From Paraescarpia echinospica (lineage: Eukaryota; Annelida; Polychaeta; Sabellida; Siboglinidae), in contig JAHLWY010000214.1 in assembly GCA_020002185.1 (NCBI GenBank), positions 62,001-126,000 on the forward strand: a stretch of 64,000 nt of DNA. Reading direction: 5' to 3'. Below, piece by piece: positions 9,449 to 20,049 of the stretch; position 1 is the stretch's first letter; the number at the start of each line of letters is the position of its first letter. The translations under genes were made by a program, and so were the position numbers. A model generated the notes under the pieces. That model searched no databases and was not told the DNA's origin. It saw only the letters and a program-made list of their open reading frames with translations.

Positions 9449-9769
9449 ATGCCGAAAACGCTGAAAGGGAAGACGGGTCTGCTTATCGCGAAAATGAAAG
9501 CCGATCCGTTGTGTCGATGGAACGACCGCGGCGAATTCGTGTACGCCGGTGAAACGATCGCGGGGAGTAACATTGTCGATCTAGTGAATGATCTCATGCG
9601 AACGAGAACGAAGACGACAGCGCCTGTAGGATGGAAAGAGTTCGGGTTGCTCATGAAGGGTATGAACATCCCTATGGAATTCGTGGGCAACCCGCGCTAT
9701 CGGACGTACATGGAGCGGCGGCAGAAGCGGCTACTAGAAGAAGCGGCGATGACGCCGTCGGCTATTTAA
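9449..9769 (+). CDS. Small conserved Polinton ORF (VDLVNDL family)
   Basis: Intact, 106 residues, start ATG 9449. It contains CRWNDRGEFVYAGETIAGSN, IVDLVNDLMRTR and PVGWKEFGLLMKGMNIPMEF, a pattern I recognise from the third small ORF of animal Polinton gene clusters upstream of integrase. It is highly charged with no membrane segment. Function unknown; a virion or DNA-associated role is only a guess. It lies 20 bp after the previous gene. Confidence 0.7.
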   Translation: MPKTLKGKTGLLIAKMKADPLCRWNDRGEFVYAGETIAGSNIVDLVNDLMRTRTKTTAPVGWKEFGLLMKGMNIPMEFVGNPRYRTYMERRQKRLLEEAAMTPSAI

Positions 9770-9870
9770 TCAGCGACGCCGGAGTGGAGACGACGGGTGC
9801 GACGCGACGCTAAACGGAGACAACGGACCCCTTCGTTGGACGTCGCGGCGTGGGACGCGTTGTGACGACG

Positions 9871-10062
9871 ATGCCGTCACGACGAACGATAACGGCCATC
9901 GTCGTCAGCCTCACCATCGTGGTTATAGCTCTTTATACGTGTATAATAATAGTCCTTCATTTGTGGTCGTCGTCGTCTTCGTTGCCATGGTGTCCGGGTG
10001 GAGTCGTCGTCGTCCAAAACGAAAGCCTCGACAGCAAGGAAACGACGACGACGACGAACTGA
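9871..10062 (+). CDS. Possible small membrane protein overlapping the integrase start
   Basis: Starting at ATG 9871, MPSRRT is followed by one long hydrophobic segment (AIVVSLTIVVIALYTCIIIV) and a short acidic tail. The frame overlaps the start of integrase from 9939. There is no relative I recognise, and a hydrophobic frame can arise by chance, so this is uncertain. Confidence 0.3.
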   Translation: MPSRRTITAIVVSLTIVVIALYTCIIIVLHLWSSSSSLPWCPGGVVVVQNESLDSKETTTTTN

Positions 10063-11099
10063 ATAGCGTCTACTTCGATCCGAAACGGGCGGGAAGTTAT
10101 GGCGGCGTCGACGCGTTGCACCGGGCGACGAAGATCCGACGACCGGCCGTCGAGAGGTGGCTAGCGGCGCAGGACGCCTATACCCTACACAAACCGGTTA
10201 AACGACATTTCAAACGTCGTTGCGTCATCGTGGGCGGTCGAAACCAGCAGTGGCAAGCCGATCTGGTCGACTTGACTAGGCTGAAAACGCTCAACGACGG
10301 TACAACATTCTTATTGACGGTCATCGACGTGTTTTCGAAGCGGGCGTGGTTCGTTCCGTTGAAGAGTAAGTCCTGCCCGTCGCTCGTCGCGGCCTTCGAG
10401 CACCTGCTGAGCGGCGGCGGCGAGACGCCGAACGCGCTGCAGACCGATAAGGGGACCGAGTTTCTGAACCGACCCCTGCAAACGTTCCTAAAGAAGCGCG
10501 GCGTTCATCATTTCGTGACAAATAACGAGGAGACTAAAGCGAGCGTCGTGGAACTGTTCAATCGGACTTTGAAGGCGCGTATGTGGCGCTATTTTACGAA
10601 ACACGAGACGCTGCGCTACGTAGAGGCGTTACCGGATTTCTTGCGATCGTACAACAACGCTTACCACAGAAGCATCGGTAGGACGCCGGCGAGCATCTAC
10701 GCGACGAATCAGGAGACCGTATGGCAACGACTGTACGGCAACGTCGGCTGCGGTCAACGGCAAAAACCGAAAATGCGCGAGGGAGATCGCGTACCACAAT
10801 TCAAAAAAGGATACATGGCTAACTGGAGCGAGGAGCTGTACACCGTCGCAGAGGCGCACCCGCCCGAGCCGCCCGTTTATCGCCTGAAGGACGACGCCGG
10901 GACGCCGTTAGAGGGCGCCTTCTACGAACCGGAACTTCAACGCGTAGTCGTTCCGAAGGACAAATTGTATCGCGTGGAGGCGGTTCTACAGCGTCGTCGT
11001 CGTCGTCGCGGCGGAGGTTCGGAGGCGCTCGTAAAATGGAGCGGTTATCCGGCCCCCTTCAACAGCTGGATCGACGCCGAGTCGCTCGTGGACCTATAA
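9939..11099 (+). CDS. Integrase (RVE/DDE) with C-terminal chromodomain, intact
   Basis: Retrovirus-like integrase that inserts the Polinton into host DNA. The core has WQADLVDLTRLK (first Asp), ALQTDKGTEFLN (second Asp) and EETKASVVELFNRTLKARM (Glu). A helical region and SH3-like segment follow, and a chromodomain (YRVEAVLQRRRR then EALVKWSGYPAPFNSWIDA) ends the protein. The frame is uninterrupted to TAA 11097-11099. The ATG at 9987 has a better context (GCCATGG) and begins nearer the conserved VYFDPKRAGSYGGVDALHR, so it is the likelier start. The chromodomain may steer insertion to marked chromatin. Confidence 0.96.
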   Translation: MYNNSPSFVVVVVFVAMVSGWSRRRPKRKPRQQGNDDDDELNSVYFDPKRAGSYGGVDALHRATKIRRPAVERWLAAQDAYTLHKPVKRHFKRRCVIVGGRNQQWQADLVDLTRLKTLNDGTTFLLTVIDVFSKRAWFVPLKSKSCPSLVAAFEHLLSGGGETPNALQTDKGTEFLNRPLQTFLKKRGVHHFVTNNEETKASVVELFNRTLKARMWRYFTKHETLRYVEALPDFLRSYNNAYHRSIGRTPASIYATNQETVWQRLYGNVGCGQRQKPKMREGDRVPQFKKGYMANWSEELYTVAEAHPPEPPVYRLKDDAGTPLEGAFYEPELQRVVVPKDKLYRVEAVLQRRRRRRGGGSEALVKWSGYPAPFNSWIDAESLVDL

Positions 11100-11249
11100 A
11101 GACTAGCGCGGCGGCGCCGGAGATGAGAATGAATCGTTGGATTCGCCACGCGGGGTGCTGGCGACTGCACGAGGCGGGGTTATGCAGCGGATTTTCGTTC
11201 TTGCCGTATAAAGTCCCCTGCTGTATCAACAGACCGCAGTGGCGCGACG

Positions 11250-11592
11250 ATGATCGGCGACGAAACTACCTCAAGTGGCGATCATCGAACGAACTCCGGC
11301 GCCGAGCACGCGGACTCCGTCGACGAGCACGCGGACTCCGTCGACGCTACCACCACAACCACCGCCGAACCCGTTCCATGACAAATCTGCGGCAACGAAT
11401 GCCCTAAGGCCGAAATCGTATTCCTCTGGTAGGTCGTCGTCCTTTACTTCGTCATCGCCGTTAGCATATACAATCTGACGACAGGTCAAGGCGACTCCAA
11501 CCAGTGGACGGCGCTGTTGAGCAGCTGTCTCGGTTACCTGCTCCCGAGTCCGTCTATGAGCGGTCGACAACGACGAAGACCCGGCGGCGACG
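11250..11592 (+). pseudogene. Conserved Polinton membrane protein, two stops
   Basis: From ATG 11250 the frame runs through a duplicated EHADSVD unit and a Thr run, then a Cys pair (ICGNECPKAEIVFLW), a hydrophobic segment (VVVLYFVIAVSIYNL) and LLSSCLGYLLPSPSM. The last two blocks match a small one-pass membrane protein that precedes the minor capsid gene in many Polintons. In-frame TGA 11379-11381 and TAG 11430-11432 interrupt it. The frame stays open into the next gene, so its original end is unclear. TATAAAG lies at 11207-11213. Confidence 0.65.
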
Positions 11593-12465
11593 ATGGCGGT
11601 CTCGTCAGACTTTTACCTGACGCTACCGAGCAACGCGTCTATGAAGCGTCACCCCGAAAATACGTTGACGCACTACATCACGACGCTGCCGCGACGTTTC
11701 GACCTGTCGGGGGAATGGGAATGCGGACTGGTGACGCTACAGTATCCGCACACGTGGTACAACGTGAGAGAGAAGGACGCCTACTTCTTCCTGACTTGCG
11801 CGTCGGACGATCCGGATACTTACACGTACGTAGACGAAATCGGCGACACCATCCTGCTATACCGACAGGGCACGATTGTTCACGGTTTCTACAACAGCGC
11901 TTACACGTTGATGCACCAGATCAACGAGGCGCTAATGAAATTGAGCACCGATAAGGTCAAGGCTCGTCTAGAGTTCAGCGACGTCTCTAACCGAATGACG
12001 CTGCATATGTCGCCGGGTGTCGAATTTATTGTACCTCATACGAGCCGTCTGAAGGACGTACTAGGTTTCCATAGCAACAATATCGCGATTTCCCCGATGA
12101 GTGGCGCCTCGCCGGCAGTCGTCATCGACACCATGCCCGTCGCGTACACGTACGCGTATGAAGTTCACAATACGGTGGATATGAAGGCGGGCGTCGACAC
12201 CCTGTACGTGTACACGGATCTCGTGGATCCGCGCGTAGTCGGTGACGTGTACGCGCCGCTCCTTCGAAACATCGCCGTCTACGGTACGAACGGCAGCATT
12301 ATATCGGAAACGTTCGACCGCGTCCAATACGTGAAGCTGCTGCGTCATCAATTCGATTCGATCGAGGTCGATATAAGAGACGATCTCGGTCAACCGATAC
12401 CATTCGACCAGGGAAAGCTAGTAACGACGCTTCACATCAGACGCTGTAAATCGAAATTGTTTTAA
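11593..12465 (+). CDS. Minor capsid protein (penton, single jelly roll), intact
   Basis: This 290-residue open frame matches the Polinton minor capsid family. It starts SSDFYLTLPSNASMKRHPEN and TLTHYITTLPRRFDLSGEWE, includes ECGLVTLQYPHTWYN, and ends with the diagnostic FDSIEVDIRDDLGQPIPFDQ and GKLVTTLHIRR. In related viruses this protein forms the penton at capsid vertices. The start at 11593 gives the canonical N-terminus. It overlaps the open frame of the upstream membrane protein and is followed at once by the core-like ORF. Confidence 0.92.
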   Translation: MAVSSDFYLTLPSNASMKRHPENTLTHYITTLPRRFDLSGEWECGLVTLQYPHTWYNVREKDAYFFLTCASDDPDTYTYVDEIGDTILLYRQGTIVHGFYNSAYTLMHQINEALMKLSTDKVKARLEFSDVSNRMTLHMSPGVEFIVPHTSRLKDVLGFHSNNIAISPMSGASPAVVIDTMPVAYTYAYEVHNTVDMKAGVDTLYVYTDLVDPRVVGDVYAPLLRNIAVYGTNGSIISETFDRVQYVKLLRHQFDSIEVDIRDDLGQPIPFDQGKLVTTLHIRRCKSKLF

Positions 12466-12470
12466 CGACG

Positions 12471-12906
12471 ATACCGACGAAGAACCCGTACGAAGACTAC
12501 TTCGTTCGACAGGTCGGCGGTCAGCTGCCGGTCTTCGTCGGTGGTCGGGGGCAACGAGGACACGTCCTGGGCATTCTCTTCGCGAGCCTGTTTCGAAGCG
12601 CCATGCCGCTTATCAAGAGAGGCGCGTTGGAGTTGTGAAAACGTGCGCTCAACACCGGCGTGCGCGTGGCGCGGGACGTTGTCGCCGGCGGCAATCTGAA
12701 ACAGTCGATAAAACGACGCGCGAAGGAGGCCGGTGGCGATCTTCTCGACGGCCTATTGAATTCGCCGTCGCAGACGCCGCCGACGAAGAGGAAAAAACGC
12801 AGCAGAGCCGCCGCGGCGACGCCGCCATAAAGAGACCGCGCCTAGCGGCGACGACCGTCAGTAGGCGGAAGAGACGCCGTCGAACGGACGACATATTCTA
12901 CGACTA
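12471..12906 (+). pseudogene. Basic core-like protein (pVII/pX-like position), broken
   Basis: Between the minor and major capsid genes lies a Gly-rich then highly basic frame. It reads NPYEDYFVRQVGGQLPVFVG, GHVLGILFASLF, then RALNTGVRVARDVVAGG and a KRKKRSR tail, and in another frame KRRRRTDDIFYD before TAA 12904. Polintons often carry such a protein here, comparable with adenoviral core proteins. ATA 12471-12473 sits where a start codon is expected. TGA 12636-12638 interrupts the frame and a frameshift occurs near 12820. The stop overlaps the ATG of the major capsid gene region. Confidence 0.6.
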
Positions 12907-14207
12907 ATGATGGCGTTCGTGAATGGAGCATCGTGCGAGGGCGTGAAGGCCGGACTGGACCTGTTCAGCGGGCCGGTGACGCAGACGAGCGTCGAGAGCT
13001 GTCAGTGGAACGTCTACCAACCGCTGACGGCTCTCGACGCCGGCGGTCCTATCCAGTTCCTCATCCCGGGCTCGGGCAACGACTATACGGACCTGGCGAG
13101 CCTTCAAGGGTACGTCCGCTTCAAAGTGGTTCAGGGGGACGGTACCAATCTGGCGGCCGGCACCAACGTGGCCCCGGTCAACAACGTCCTGCTTTCGATG
13201 TTCAGTCAAATCGACGTGTCGCTGAACGGCACGCTCGTGACGCCGTCGACCAATACGTACGCGTACCGGGCCTACATCGAGACCCTGCTGAGATACGGTA
13301 GCGACGCGAAACAGTCGCATCTCACGGGGGCGTTGTGTTACAAAGATACCGCCGGACACATGAATGCGCTCGAGAACGACAACGCCGGGTTCGAGGCGCG
13401 GCGCGTCATGACGGCCGCTAGCCACGATGTGGAGATGATGGGACGCCTGCACGTCGACACGTTTATGCTAAACCGGCACATGCCGAACGGCGTCGACACG
13501 AAAGTACGCATGGTGCTCTCGAAGGACGCCTTCGCGCTCATGGGCGCGCAAGTCGTACCAGGGTGGCGCCTCGTGATGCTGTCGATTTGCCTACACGTGC
13601 GAAAAGGGAAGTTGAACCCGGATGTCCAGATGGGTCATATCAAAGCGTGGACGTTGGGATCGGCTAAGTTCCCGATGCGCCGCGTCGACTGCAAATCGTT
13701 CTCGATAACGGTGGGTACGCTGTCGCACACACACGAGAACTTGTACATGTGTACGATTCCGAAACGCATATTCCTGATGATGATCGACAACGTCGCCTAT
13801 AACGGAGACTACACTAGACGTTCGACGCACGGCACAACGACATAAACTTCCTCACGCTCGTCGTCGACGGACGTCAGTTGCCGAACAAGCCGCTGCAGCC
13901 GGACTTCCCGCGCAAACGGTACGTCCGAAGCTACATGAATCTCTTCGCGGCCACCGGAAAGGCGTACGAGGACGAGGGGAACGACGTATCGCGCACGGAC
14001 TTCGGCGCCGGCTACACCATCTTCGGTTTCGACCTGACGCCCGACTTTTGCGACGGGGACCATTTCAACGTCGTGCGTCAGGGGACCGTGGGCGCTGAAA
14101 TGCACTTCGGGACGCCGCTACCCCGACCGGTGAACGTCGTCGTGTACGCGGAATTCGAGACGGTGCTGGAGATCGACAAGAACCGGAACGTCGTGTACGA
14201 CTGGTAA
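12907..14207 (+). pseudogene. Major capsid protein (double jelly roll), one frameshift
   Basis: About 430 codons, the usual Polinton major capsid size. The frame 12907-13845 contains VTQTSVESCQWNVYQPLTAL, IQFLIPGSGNDYTDLASLQG, a Gly/Asn-rich loop (NLAAGTNVAPVNN) and LSMFSQIDVSLNGTLVTPS. After a single-base shift around 13812-13822 it continues INFLTLVVDGRQLPNKPLQP, FGAGYTIFGFDLTPDFCDGD and VNVVVYAEFETVLEIDKNRN to TAA. The protein would form the pseudo-hexameric capsid shell. The shift removes the second jelly roll end. It lies between core-like protein and protease in normal Polinton order. Confidence 0.94.
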
Positions 14208-14209
14208 CT

Positions 14210-14668
14210 ATGGATACGTTCCAACTGATGCGTCGCCTGGAACGCGATGCGTACGCTAAACGTATCGTCGTCGGCGTCGTGCCTAAAGACGCGCTACTTA
14301 CCACAATCACCACCACCGTTTACCCGACGGCCTTCGTGTGCAACACCGACGACGGCGGCGAGCCAGCGCAGCACTGAGTGGTCGTCTACGTGGACGTCAA
14401 CCGGCGAGGCGAGTACTTCAATTCGTACGGTCTGCCGCCGCTGCACTCCGACTTCCGCGCGTTCCTGCACCGCAACTGCGGCGACGCGTGGACGTACAAC
14501 GACAAGCGGCTGCAGGACGTCGTCTCTAACGTGTGCGGACAATATTGCGTCGCCTACCTCCTCCTACGATGTCGCGGTATGCCGTTGACGACGTTCCAGA
14601 GCCTATTCGGCACCGATCGGGTGGCCAATGACTGTCTCGTATTCGATTGGCTAAAACCATTACATTAA
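14210..14668 (+). pseudogene. Adenain-like cysteine protease, internal stop
   Basis: A maturation protease of the adenovirus C5 type, which processes capsid precursors. The frame from ATG 14210 contains GEPAQH (catalytic His) followed by TGA 14375-14377 where related proteases have Trp, then VVVYVDVNRRGEYFNSYG and VSNVCGQYCVAYLLLRC (Gln/Cys catalytic region). In this family the residue before SYG or PFG is normally Asp or Glu; here it is Asn, so the catalytic acid may also be lost. TAA 14666-14668 ends the gene, 152 codons long, normal for Polintons. Confidence 0.85.
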
Positions 14669-14849
14669 AGCTTTCGCTTTTATGTGTATAGTAGTAATAA
14701 AAAAACGATAATGATGAAATTGTGCGCAATTGTTTTTTATTACCCTACCTACATACATACATACATAACCTACCCCTAGTAGGGGGGTGCGGCAGTCCTT
14801 AGATTAGTTATACGAGTTAGACGAGTCCTTCTTAGGTTAGTTATACGAG
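14669..14849. terminator. Convergent 3' region with poly(A) signals on both strands
   Basis: AATAAA occurs near 14696 on the plus strand after the protease, and its complement near 14735 serves the minus-strand polymerase gene. Between 14750 and 14850 are (CATA)n and a duplicated TTAGTTATACGAGTTAGACG. No gene is seen. Confidence 0.6.
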
Positions 14850-17800
14850 TTAGACGAGTATCTGCGCCGTGGTGACGCCGTCGTCGAGCACGCGGCGTTT
14901 AGCGTAGAAGTAGCTCGACGCCGCGCGCTCTTGAACGTTCGTCATAACGGACGAGTCTTTCACCTGGAAACCGCGGTTCCTGCCAACGCCGCTGCGTCGG
15001 TCGCGCAGTACGGTGAGGAAGGTGTGCTCGTCGATATCGTTCTGACGCTTGTTCAGTCCCTTCGTGCTGTACTTCGGGCCGTTGTCGCAACCGAAGCAGT
15101 AGTAGGTGTTGCTGCACAGCGCCACGATTCCGTCGCCGCGCCTCTCTTCTTTGAAGAGACCCGGCGTTCGACGATCGAACAGGCGCCGGCGCGCGCAGCA
15201 GGCCGGCGCGTCCTCCCACGGTAGTCCGGCGACGCGGCGTCGTACGAACGCGTCCACGTGCGCGTCGCACCATTCGGCCGTAAACCAGAGCGAGCGATTC
15301 CGGAAGTAGTGTTCGCGCCGTTCTTCCGCGACCAGCGCGTCGACGTCGCGCCACGCGAGGGCGGTGTACGCCGAGTCCGCGTCCATAGCGCAGTACTGGA
15401 AGAGCGGGCGGGTGAAGTAGGCCTCGGCGAAATCGTAATAGAATACGAGCATCCTCAATTTCGCGTACTGTAAGACGAAATAGCCGATTTGCATCGGTAG
15501 GCCGTAGACGACGGTGCGCTTATTCAGCGCTACCTCGTACAGCGCGTCGTCCACGACGACGTCGAGTTGCCGGAAGCGTGGCGTACTTGATTCCCCGGTG
15601 CCGATCGACGCGCGTAATCGTTTTCCCGTAGGAACTGTTGCCGAGAAGTTTAAAGGTATCGGCGATCACCGATTTGTCGGGATCGATGTCGCCCTCGCGT
15701 CGCGCCGAAGCGGCGAAAGCACGCGATCGGCGCGTACTCGATCACCTGGTAGACGCGCGCGACGACGAGACTGTGCGCCAGATACCACCGTAGGAGAGGC
15801 GTCGCGAGCACTGTCTCGGCGCCGAAGTAGCTACCGACGAGCGTCCGTTGAGGACGGGTGAGGAGATCGTGCGACTCGGCGTAGCGGCGCCTGAACGGGC
15901 TGAGATCGTCGCGCGCAATATCGACGTTCTTGAACACGGGCTGCATTTCGGCGAACTTGGCGCGCAGCGCTTCCGGCACGGCGATATCGCATTGCACGAG
16001 ACCGAACAGAGAGCCGTCGCGTACACCCTCCAGTATCGTCTAGCGCGTAATGGGGGCGGCCGCTGGTCTCCATCGTGACGCGTCGGGCGGCGTCGGCGCA
16101 GCGGGCGGTCGCACGGCGCGCCACTGGCACTCCCACATTTCCACGACGTCGTCGACGAAACGGCGCAGGTAGGTCGTCACGGCGATCGTAGCGGCGTACA
16201 GCGTCGTCATCGGTTGACCGTTGACGGCGTTCGTCGTCTCGTGCGTCTGGCACGTCGGGCAGCCGTGAAAGTAGCAGCCGTTAAATTGGTACGCCGTTCG
16301 CGTGGCGGCGCACCAGCCGTCGATTCGGTACTTTCCGATGGGCTTCTCGCGCCCGTTCAACTGGTGACGTATACGCGCGCCGGTTCGCGACGCCTATCAC
16401 GTCAACCACTCCACGGCCATACGACCGTAGCGGTGCACGCGTTCCGGTCGAAAGGCGTTCTCCGCGCTCCGGCGCGTGTACCAGCCCGTCGGCATATCCT
16501 GCATTATCGCCCACAGATAGAGGCCGTTCGCGTCGAAACCGACTATCGAATCGCCGTCACGCCGGCCTCGTGGTGGCGCGCGAAGATGATTGACGGGCCG
16601 CTGACGATCTGCGACTGCAGCAGACGGTGCAGGTCTTTGTTGGGTTCGTTGAACAGCGAGAAATGGATCGACGTCGGCAGGTCGTTGAACAGGTACAACA
16701 ACGTCATCCCCGGTACGCTGATGGCGTCTTTGAACATGTCGATACGTCGGCGCCGATAGAAGGCGAACTACCGATCGACGGGCTCGAGAAACGGCGCCAC
16801 GTCTCGATTATTATACCAAATCAGAAAATCGCGCATCGTCGTCATGCGCTCGTCACGCCACGCCGTCGCGCACATCTCGTGCGCCTCCGCGGAGATTTCC
16901 TCGCGTTTCAGGCGGCTGTAGAAAGCCTCGCGCGGCGGCAGGGCGGTCTCGTCCAGGCGCGTCAAGGCGTCGATATGTTCGTATGGAAAGTACCCCTTCG
17001 TTGCCGCGCAGCCGTACGCTTTCAGAAAGCGATCGTAGCTAACGCCGGGCGCAAGGTAATTAGTTATATCGAGGAACTTCAACGTCGACGTCGTCAGACA
17101 CATGTAATTGTTCTGTCGTTTAATGGTAAACGCCGACGACGTGTGCTGCGCGTCGCCGGTTATGAGCAGGGGGGTCAAGTACTTCTTGACGACATTCAGA
17201 TCGTACTTACCGGAATTGAATCCCAGCACGGGCATTTGACGCAGGTGCTTCCACAGGCGGTCGGCGAGTGCGGCGTACGGTGACGCGTCGTTGTCGTTGT
17301 TGCACCGTCGCCGCCAGTCGACGTCGAGCGCGTCGAGCGCCTCGAAGTTCGCATCGTACCGGGGGCGTAGAGCCGCGCACGCCGCCGCGCTCATGGCTTC
17401 CATGTCGTCGATGAGGCGACGCGCGAGTTCGGCCGAATCGGCGGTCGTGACGTAACACCGCGCCGCTTCGTGGCCGGGGACGTTCGACGCGACGTTCACG
17501 CTGAGCAGTTCGTGTCGCGCTATCCACCGGCATTATTCGGTATCCGTCGGCATATCGTTATCGGCGAAATAACATTCAAAATCGAACGTCGCGCGGTACT
17601 GGTAGTTGCGCAGGTCGTCGTCGCCGACGTCGACGCCTTCATCGTCGAGCCGCTGAAATACGGACGGCGTCGGCCGTTAGACGCCGCCAGGAAACACGTG
17701 ACGAACGCCACCTTCGCACGTCGCTTCGTGACGTCGTAACTCCCACATGGTCCGCCAGAGGGCATTGTCGCATTTCCGCACTTGTACGTTTTCGTGTACG

Positions 17801-18911
17801 CGCGCAGGTCGCTTATGTACGAAAAGTGCGTCTAGTACAGGTTGACGTTCAGGGTCGTGGGGTGCGCTTCGAGCGACCGACGGACTAATTCGGCGGCACC
17901 ATTCGTCGCCGTCAGTCGATAGACGGCGACGTTGATGCCGAAAACCGTCTCCTCGCGTTCTAGTTCGTTCGAGGCCGTCGTGCGTGTGGCGCGGCAATAC
18001 TGCGCGTGCAGTCGTTTAGCGACTTTCGTTAAACGAATCGTATCGATTCGGCCACTTTCGCCTCGTCGGCCGCCTTGCAGGTGGAGACCGATGCACCGGA
18101 AGAGGCATAGATGATCGTCGTAGGGCGTGCCTCGACGATCTTTCGTCAAAGACACGATGGCCTTGTTGGTGCGCACGTAGGCGAGAAGCGTCGCGCCAAC
18201 GCACCCAATAGGATGGGCAATGATGGCGTTCACGAAGTAGGTGGCATTCGTTACGAGCTCCACGACCCACCCTGAGTCGGGACGCTGCGCGATGACGTAC
18301 TGCAGTACGTCGGTCGTGCGCACGGCGTCGAGGAGTCGTTCGAACGAACGGCTATCGATAACAAGGGCGGGCGTTTCGAGGAGGCGGCCGCAGCAGTTAC
18401 AGGAAGAATGAAAATAGCGGTAGCGACCCGACACCTTGTGGCGCAATACGAAACCGTAGCTCACGTTAATTTTAAAGGCATTCTTGTTTTCGCGAAACAT
18501 CGCCCTCAGACGCGGTTCGAGCACCCGCGTACTCGTACAGGCGGTCATGCGATAGTTGTAGCGGGACTGCACGGCACCGCGCGCTATCGACGTCTCTATG
18601 CTGCGCCGGTGCTCGTCCAAGACGCGCTGTAGACCTTCGGGTAACGCCGCCCTAGCGGCTGCCGCCGGTTCTTTACTACTACTACTACCAGACGGTGGCG
18701 CCGTCTGACGGCCGCACCGCTCCTTCATATGTCGTAGCATAGCGTGGCGCGTAGTGTACGTCGCACTGCATTTTGGGCACTCTCGTCGTTTTATGCATAG
18801 CGCGTCGTTGCCGCATCTTTCCGAGCTCTTCGCGTGTCGCTCTAACGTCGACTGTTTCGCGAAATAACCCCCGCATTTCGGACATTGCCATCTAGTAGGA
18901 GAAGGCGGCAT
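14850..18911 (-). pseudogene. Protein-primed DNA polymerase B, heavily broken
   Basis: Replicative polymerase of the element, read from 18911 down. The N-terminus has two C2H2-like fingers (CPKCGGYFAKQSTLERH and CPKCSATYTTRHAMLRHMKE) and the Polinton-specific N-terminal domain (YDDHLCLFRCIGLHLQ). Next come the exonuclease blocks TFDFECYF (Exo I), LGFNSGKYDLNVVKKYL (Exo II) and YNNRDVAPF (Exo III). Polymerase blocks are DANGLYLWA (A), LLGNSSYGKT (B), YCAMDADSAYTAL (C) and YSTKGLNKRQND. In-frame stops are at 17832-17834, 17677-17679 and 17533-17535. Frame changes occur near 17775, 16760, 16510, 16370, 16040, 15700 and 15580. A TATAAG lies upstream near 18950 (minus strand). Confidence 0.93.
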
Positions 18912-19205
18912 TCTCTACTGACTGAGTGCTACTTTTTCGAGCACCGCTACTTATAACAGTGGTGGCTGTAGTGGTGGTGGTGGCTGCACCCTAGCTGGGA
19001 ATGTTTTAGGTAACTCGGACAGCATTTTGGGTAATGTGGGTAACTCGGAACAAGTGGTGGCGGCGCTCTAGCGGGATGAATGTTTTAGGTAACTTGGACT
19101 GCGTTTTGGGTAACTCAGAAAGGGTGGTGGTGGTGGCTGCGACCAAGCGGTGTTTTTTTTAGTAACTCGTACTGTTTTGGGTAATGTATGTAACTCGGAA
19201 ACAGA
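18912..19205. repeat. Three-unit minisatellite upstream of the polymerase gene
   Basis: GTGGTGGTGGCTGC-type G-rich runs alternate with GTTTTAGGTAACTCGGA and TTTTGGGTAATGTGGGTAAC over roughly three units of 75-95 bp. It sits in the gap between two minus-strand genes and may hold promoter or poly(A) elements. No ORF. Confidence 0.7.
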
Positions 19206-19343
19206 AAGTACATTTTCAACGTTTTATTAAGTATCGTACAACATTCAAAACAGCGTTCAACGCCTTTGTTACTATAGCAAAGCAAGCATCTTTAGTCGAG
19301 ATTTTTACTAATGTTCTATAGCAAAGCAAGTATTGTTCTTTCT
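19206..19343. other. 3' flank of the minus-strand gene
   Basis: AATAAAAC on the minus strand (19220-19228 region) is a likely poly(A) signal for the gene at 19344. TATAGCAAAGCAAG occurs twice (about 19273 and 19318). Nothing else seen. Confidence 0.5.
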
Positions 19344-20030
19344 TTATTCGAGACCGCTCCTGCGCTGGACGTACGTATGGACGGCCGACACCAGCTGAAC
19401 GCGACTCATGTAGTTGCGCCAGTCCGTGCCTAGTAGCCAGTCCGAAACGAACTGGACCAGATACAGTTCCCCCGCACGACCCGTTTGTGGCTGCTGACCG
19501 GTTGCCACCTTAGTATCGTGCAGTATTTGCACGAGACGCGTGAAGCACGGTATCAGCGAACGACGCAGAAACGTTTCCAACACGGCGTTGAAGTGACGCG
19601 TTACGATGCACCCCGCGTTGTCGAAGCGCTGTGTGTACACGCGGTTCGGACGACACGCACGATAGCCGGCCATATGCACGTACGGACAGCCCTCATTGGG
19701 CTCGCATACGCCGCAATTATCGCGCGCCCGCTCCAGTATCATCTTACCGAGGCACTCGGCGAGGAGGGCCATTGCGAGCCGCTCATAGCGACAGACCAAC
19801 TGGGCCCTGCTCGGCACGACGATTTGTCGTTGCGACACGTCCTCCGATAGGCTCCAACACGGAGCGCACGTCGGACCCATCGTCCCCAGCGACGAGTACA
19901 GGCTTTCGTTATATGTCGGTGGCGGCGCTCGAGTCGCTTCGAGGTATCGGCGCGCAGCTGTATCCGATACGTCAAGCAACTCATCTTTGATGGCGTCCAA
20001 CACGCTAGCGTCACGCACTCCGCTTCCTCC
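19344..20030 (-). CDS. Uncharacterised Cys-rich accessory protein
   Basis: The open minus-strand frame of about 225 residues has no ATG near its start. It begins right after an in-frame TAG in the context CTGTAG. The middle contains a Cys/His cluster (CGVCEPNEGCPYVHMAGYRAC, shown in part: CGVC, CPYVH, YRAC) that could bind zinc. The rest is helical with no membrane segment. I do not recognise the family. It ends at TAG 19344. Position between PolB and the RPA-like gene suggests an early or replication-linked role, which is inference only. GTG at 20018 or a spliced start are both possible. Confidence 0.5.
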   Translation of the reverse strand, partial: GGSGVRDASVLDAIKDELLDVSDTAARRYLEATRAPPPTYNESLYSSLGTMGPTCAPCWSLSEDVSQRQIVVPSRAQLVCRYERLAMALLAECLGKMILERARDNCGVCEPNEGCPYVHMAGYRACRPNRVYTQRFDNAGCIVTRHFNAVLETFLRRSLIPCFTRLVQILHDTKVATGQQPQTGRAGELYLVQFVSDWLLGTDWRNYMSRVQLVSAVHTYVQRRSGLE

Positions 20031-20049
20031 CTACAGCACAATGCATGTC

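Noticed and set aside
12635..12907. A separate gene in the alternative frame over the core-like protein
   Set aside because: Only its last part matches the expected C-terminus. The rest is a shadow of the main frame beyond the frameshift.
8234..14377. Recoding of TGA (as Trp, Cys or selenocysteine) in the Polinton
   Set aside because: The in-frame TGAs replace different residues, TAG and TAA also occur in frame, frameshifts are common, and TGA is used as a normal stop at 9194-9196. Decay explains this better.
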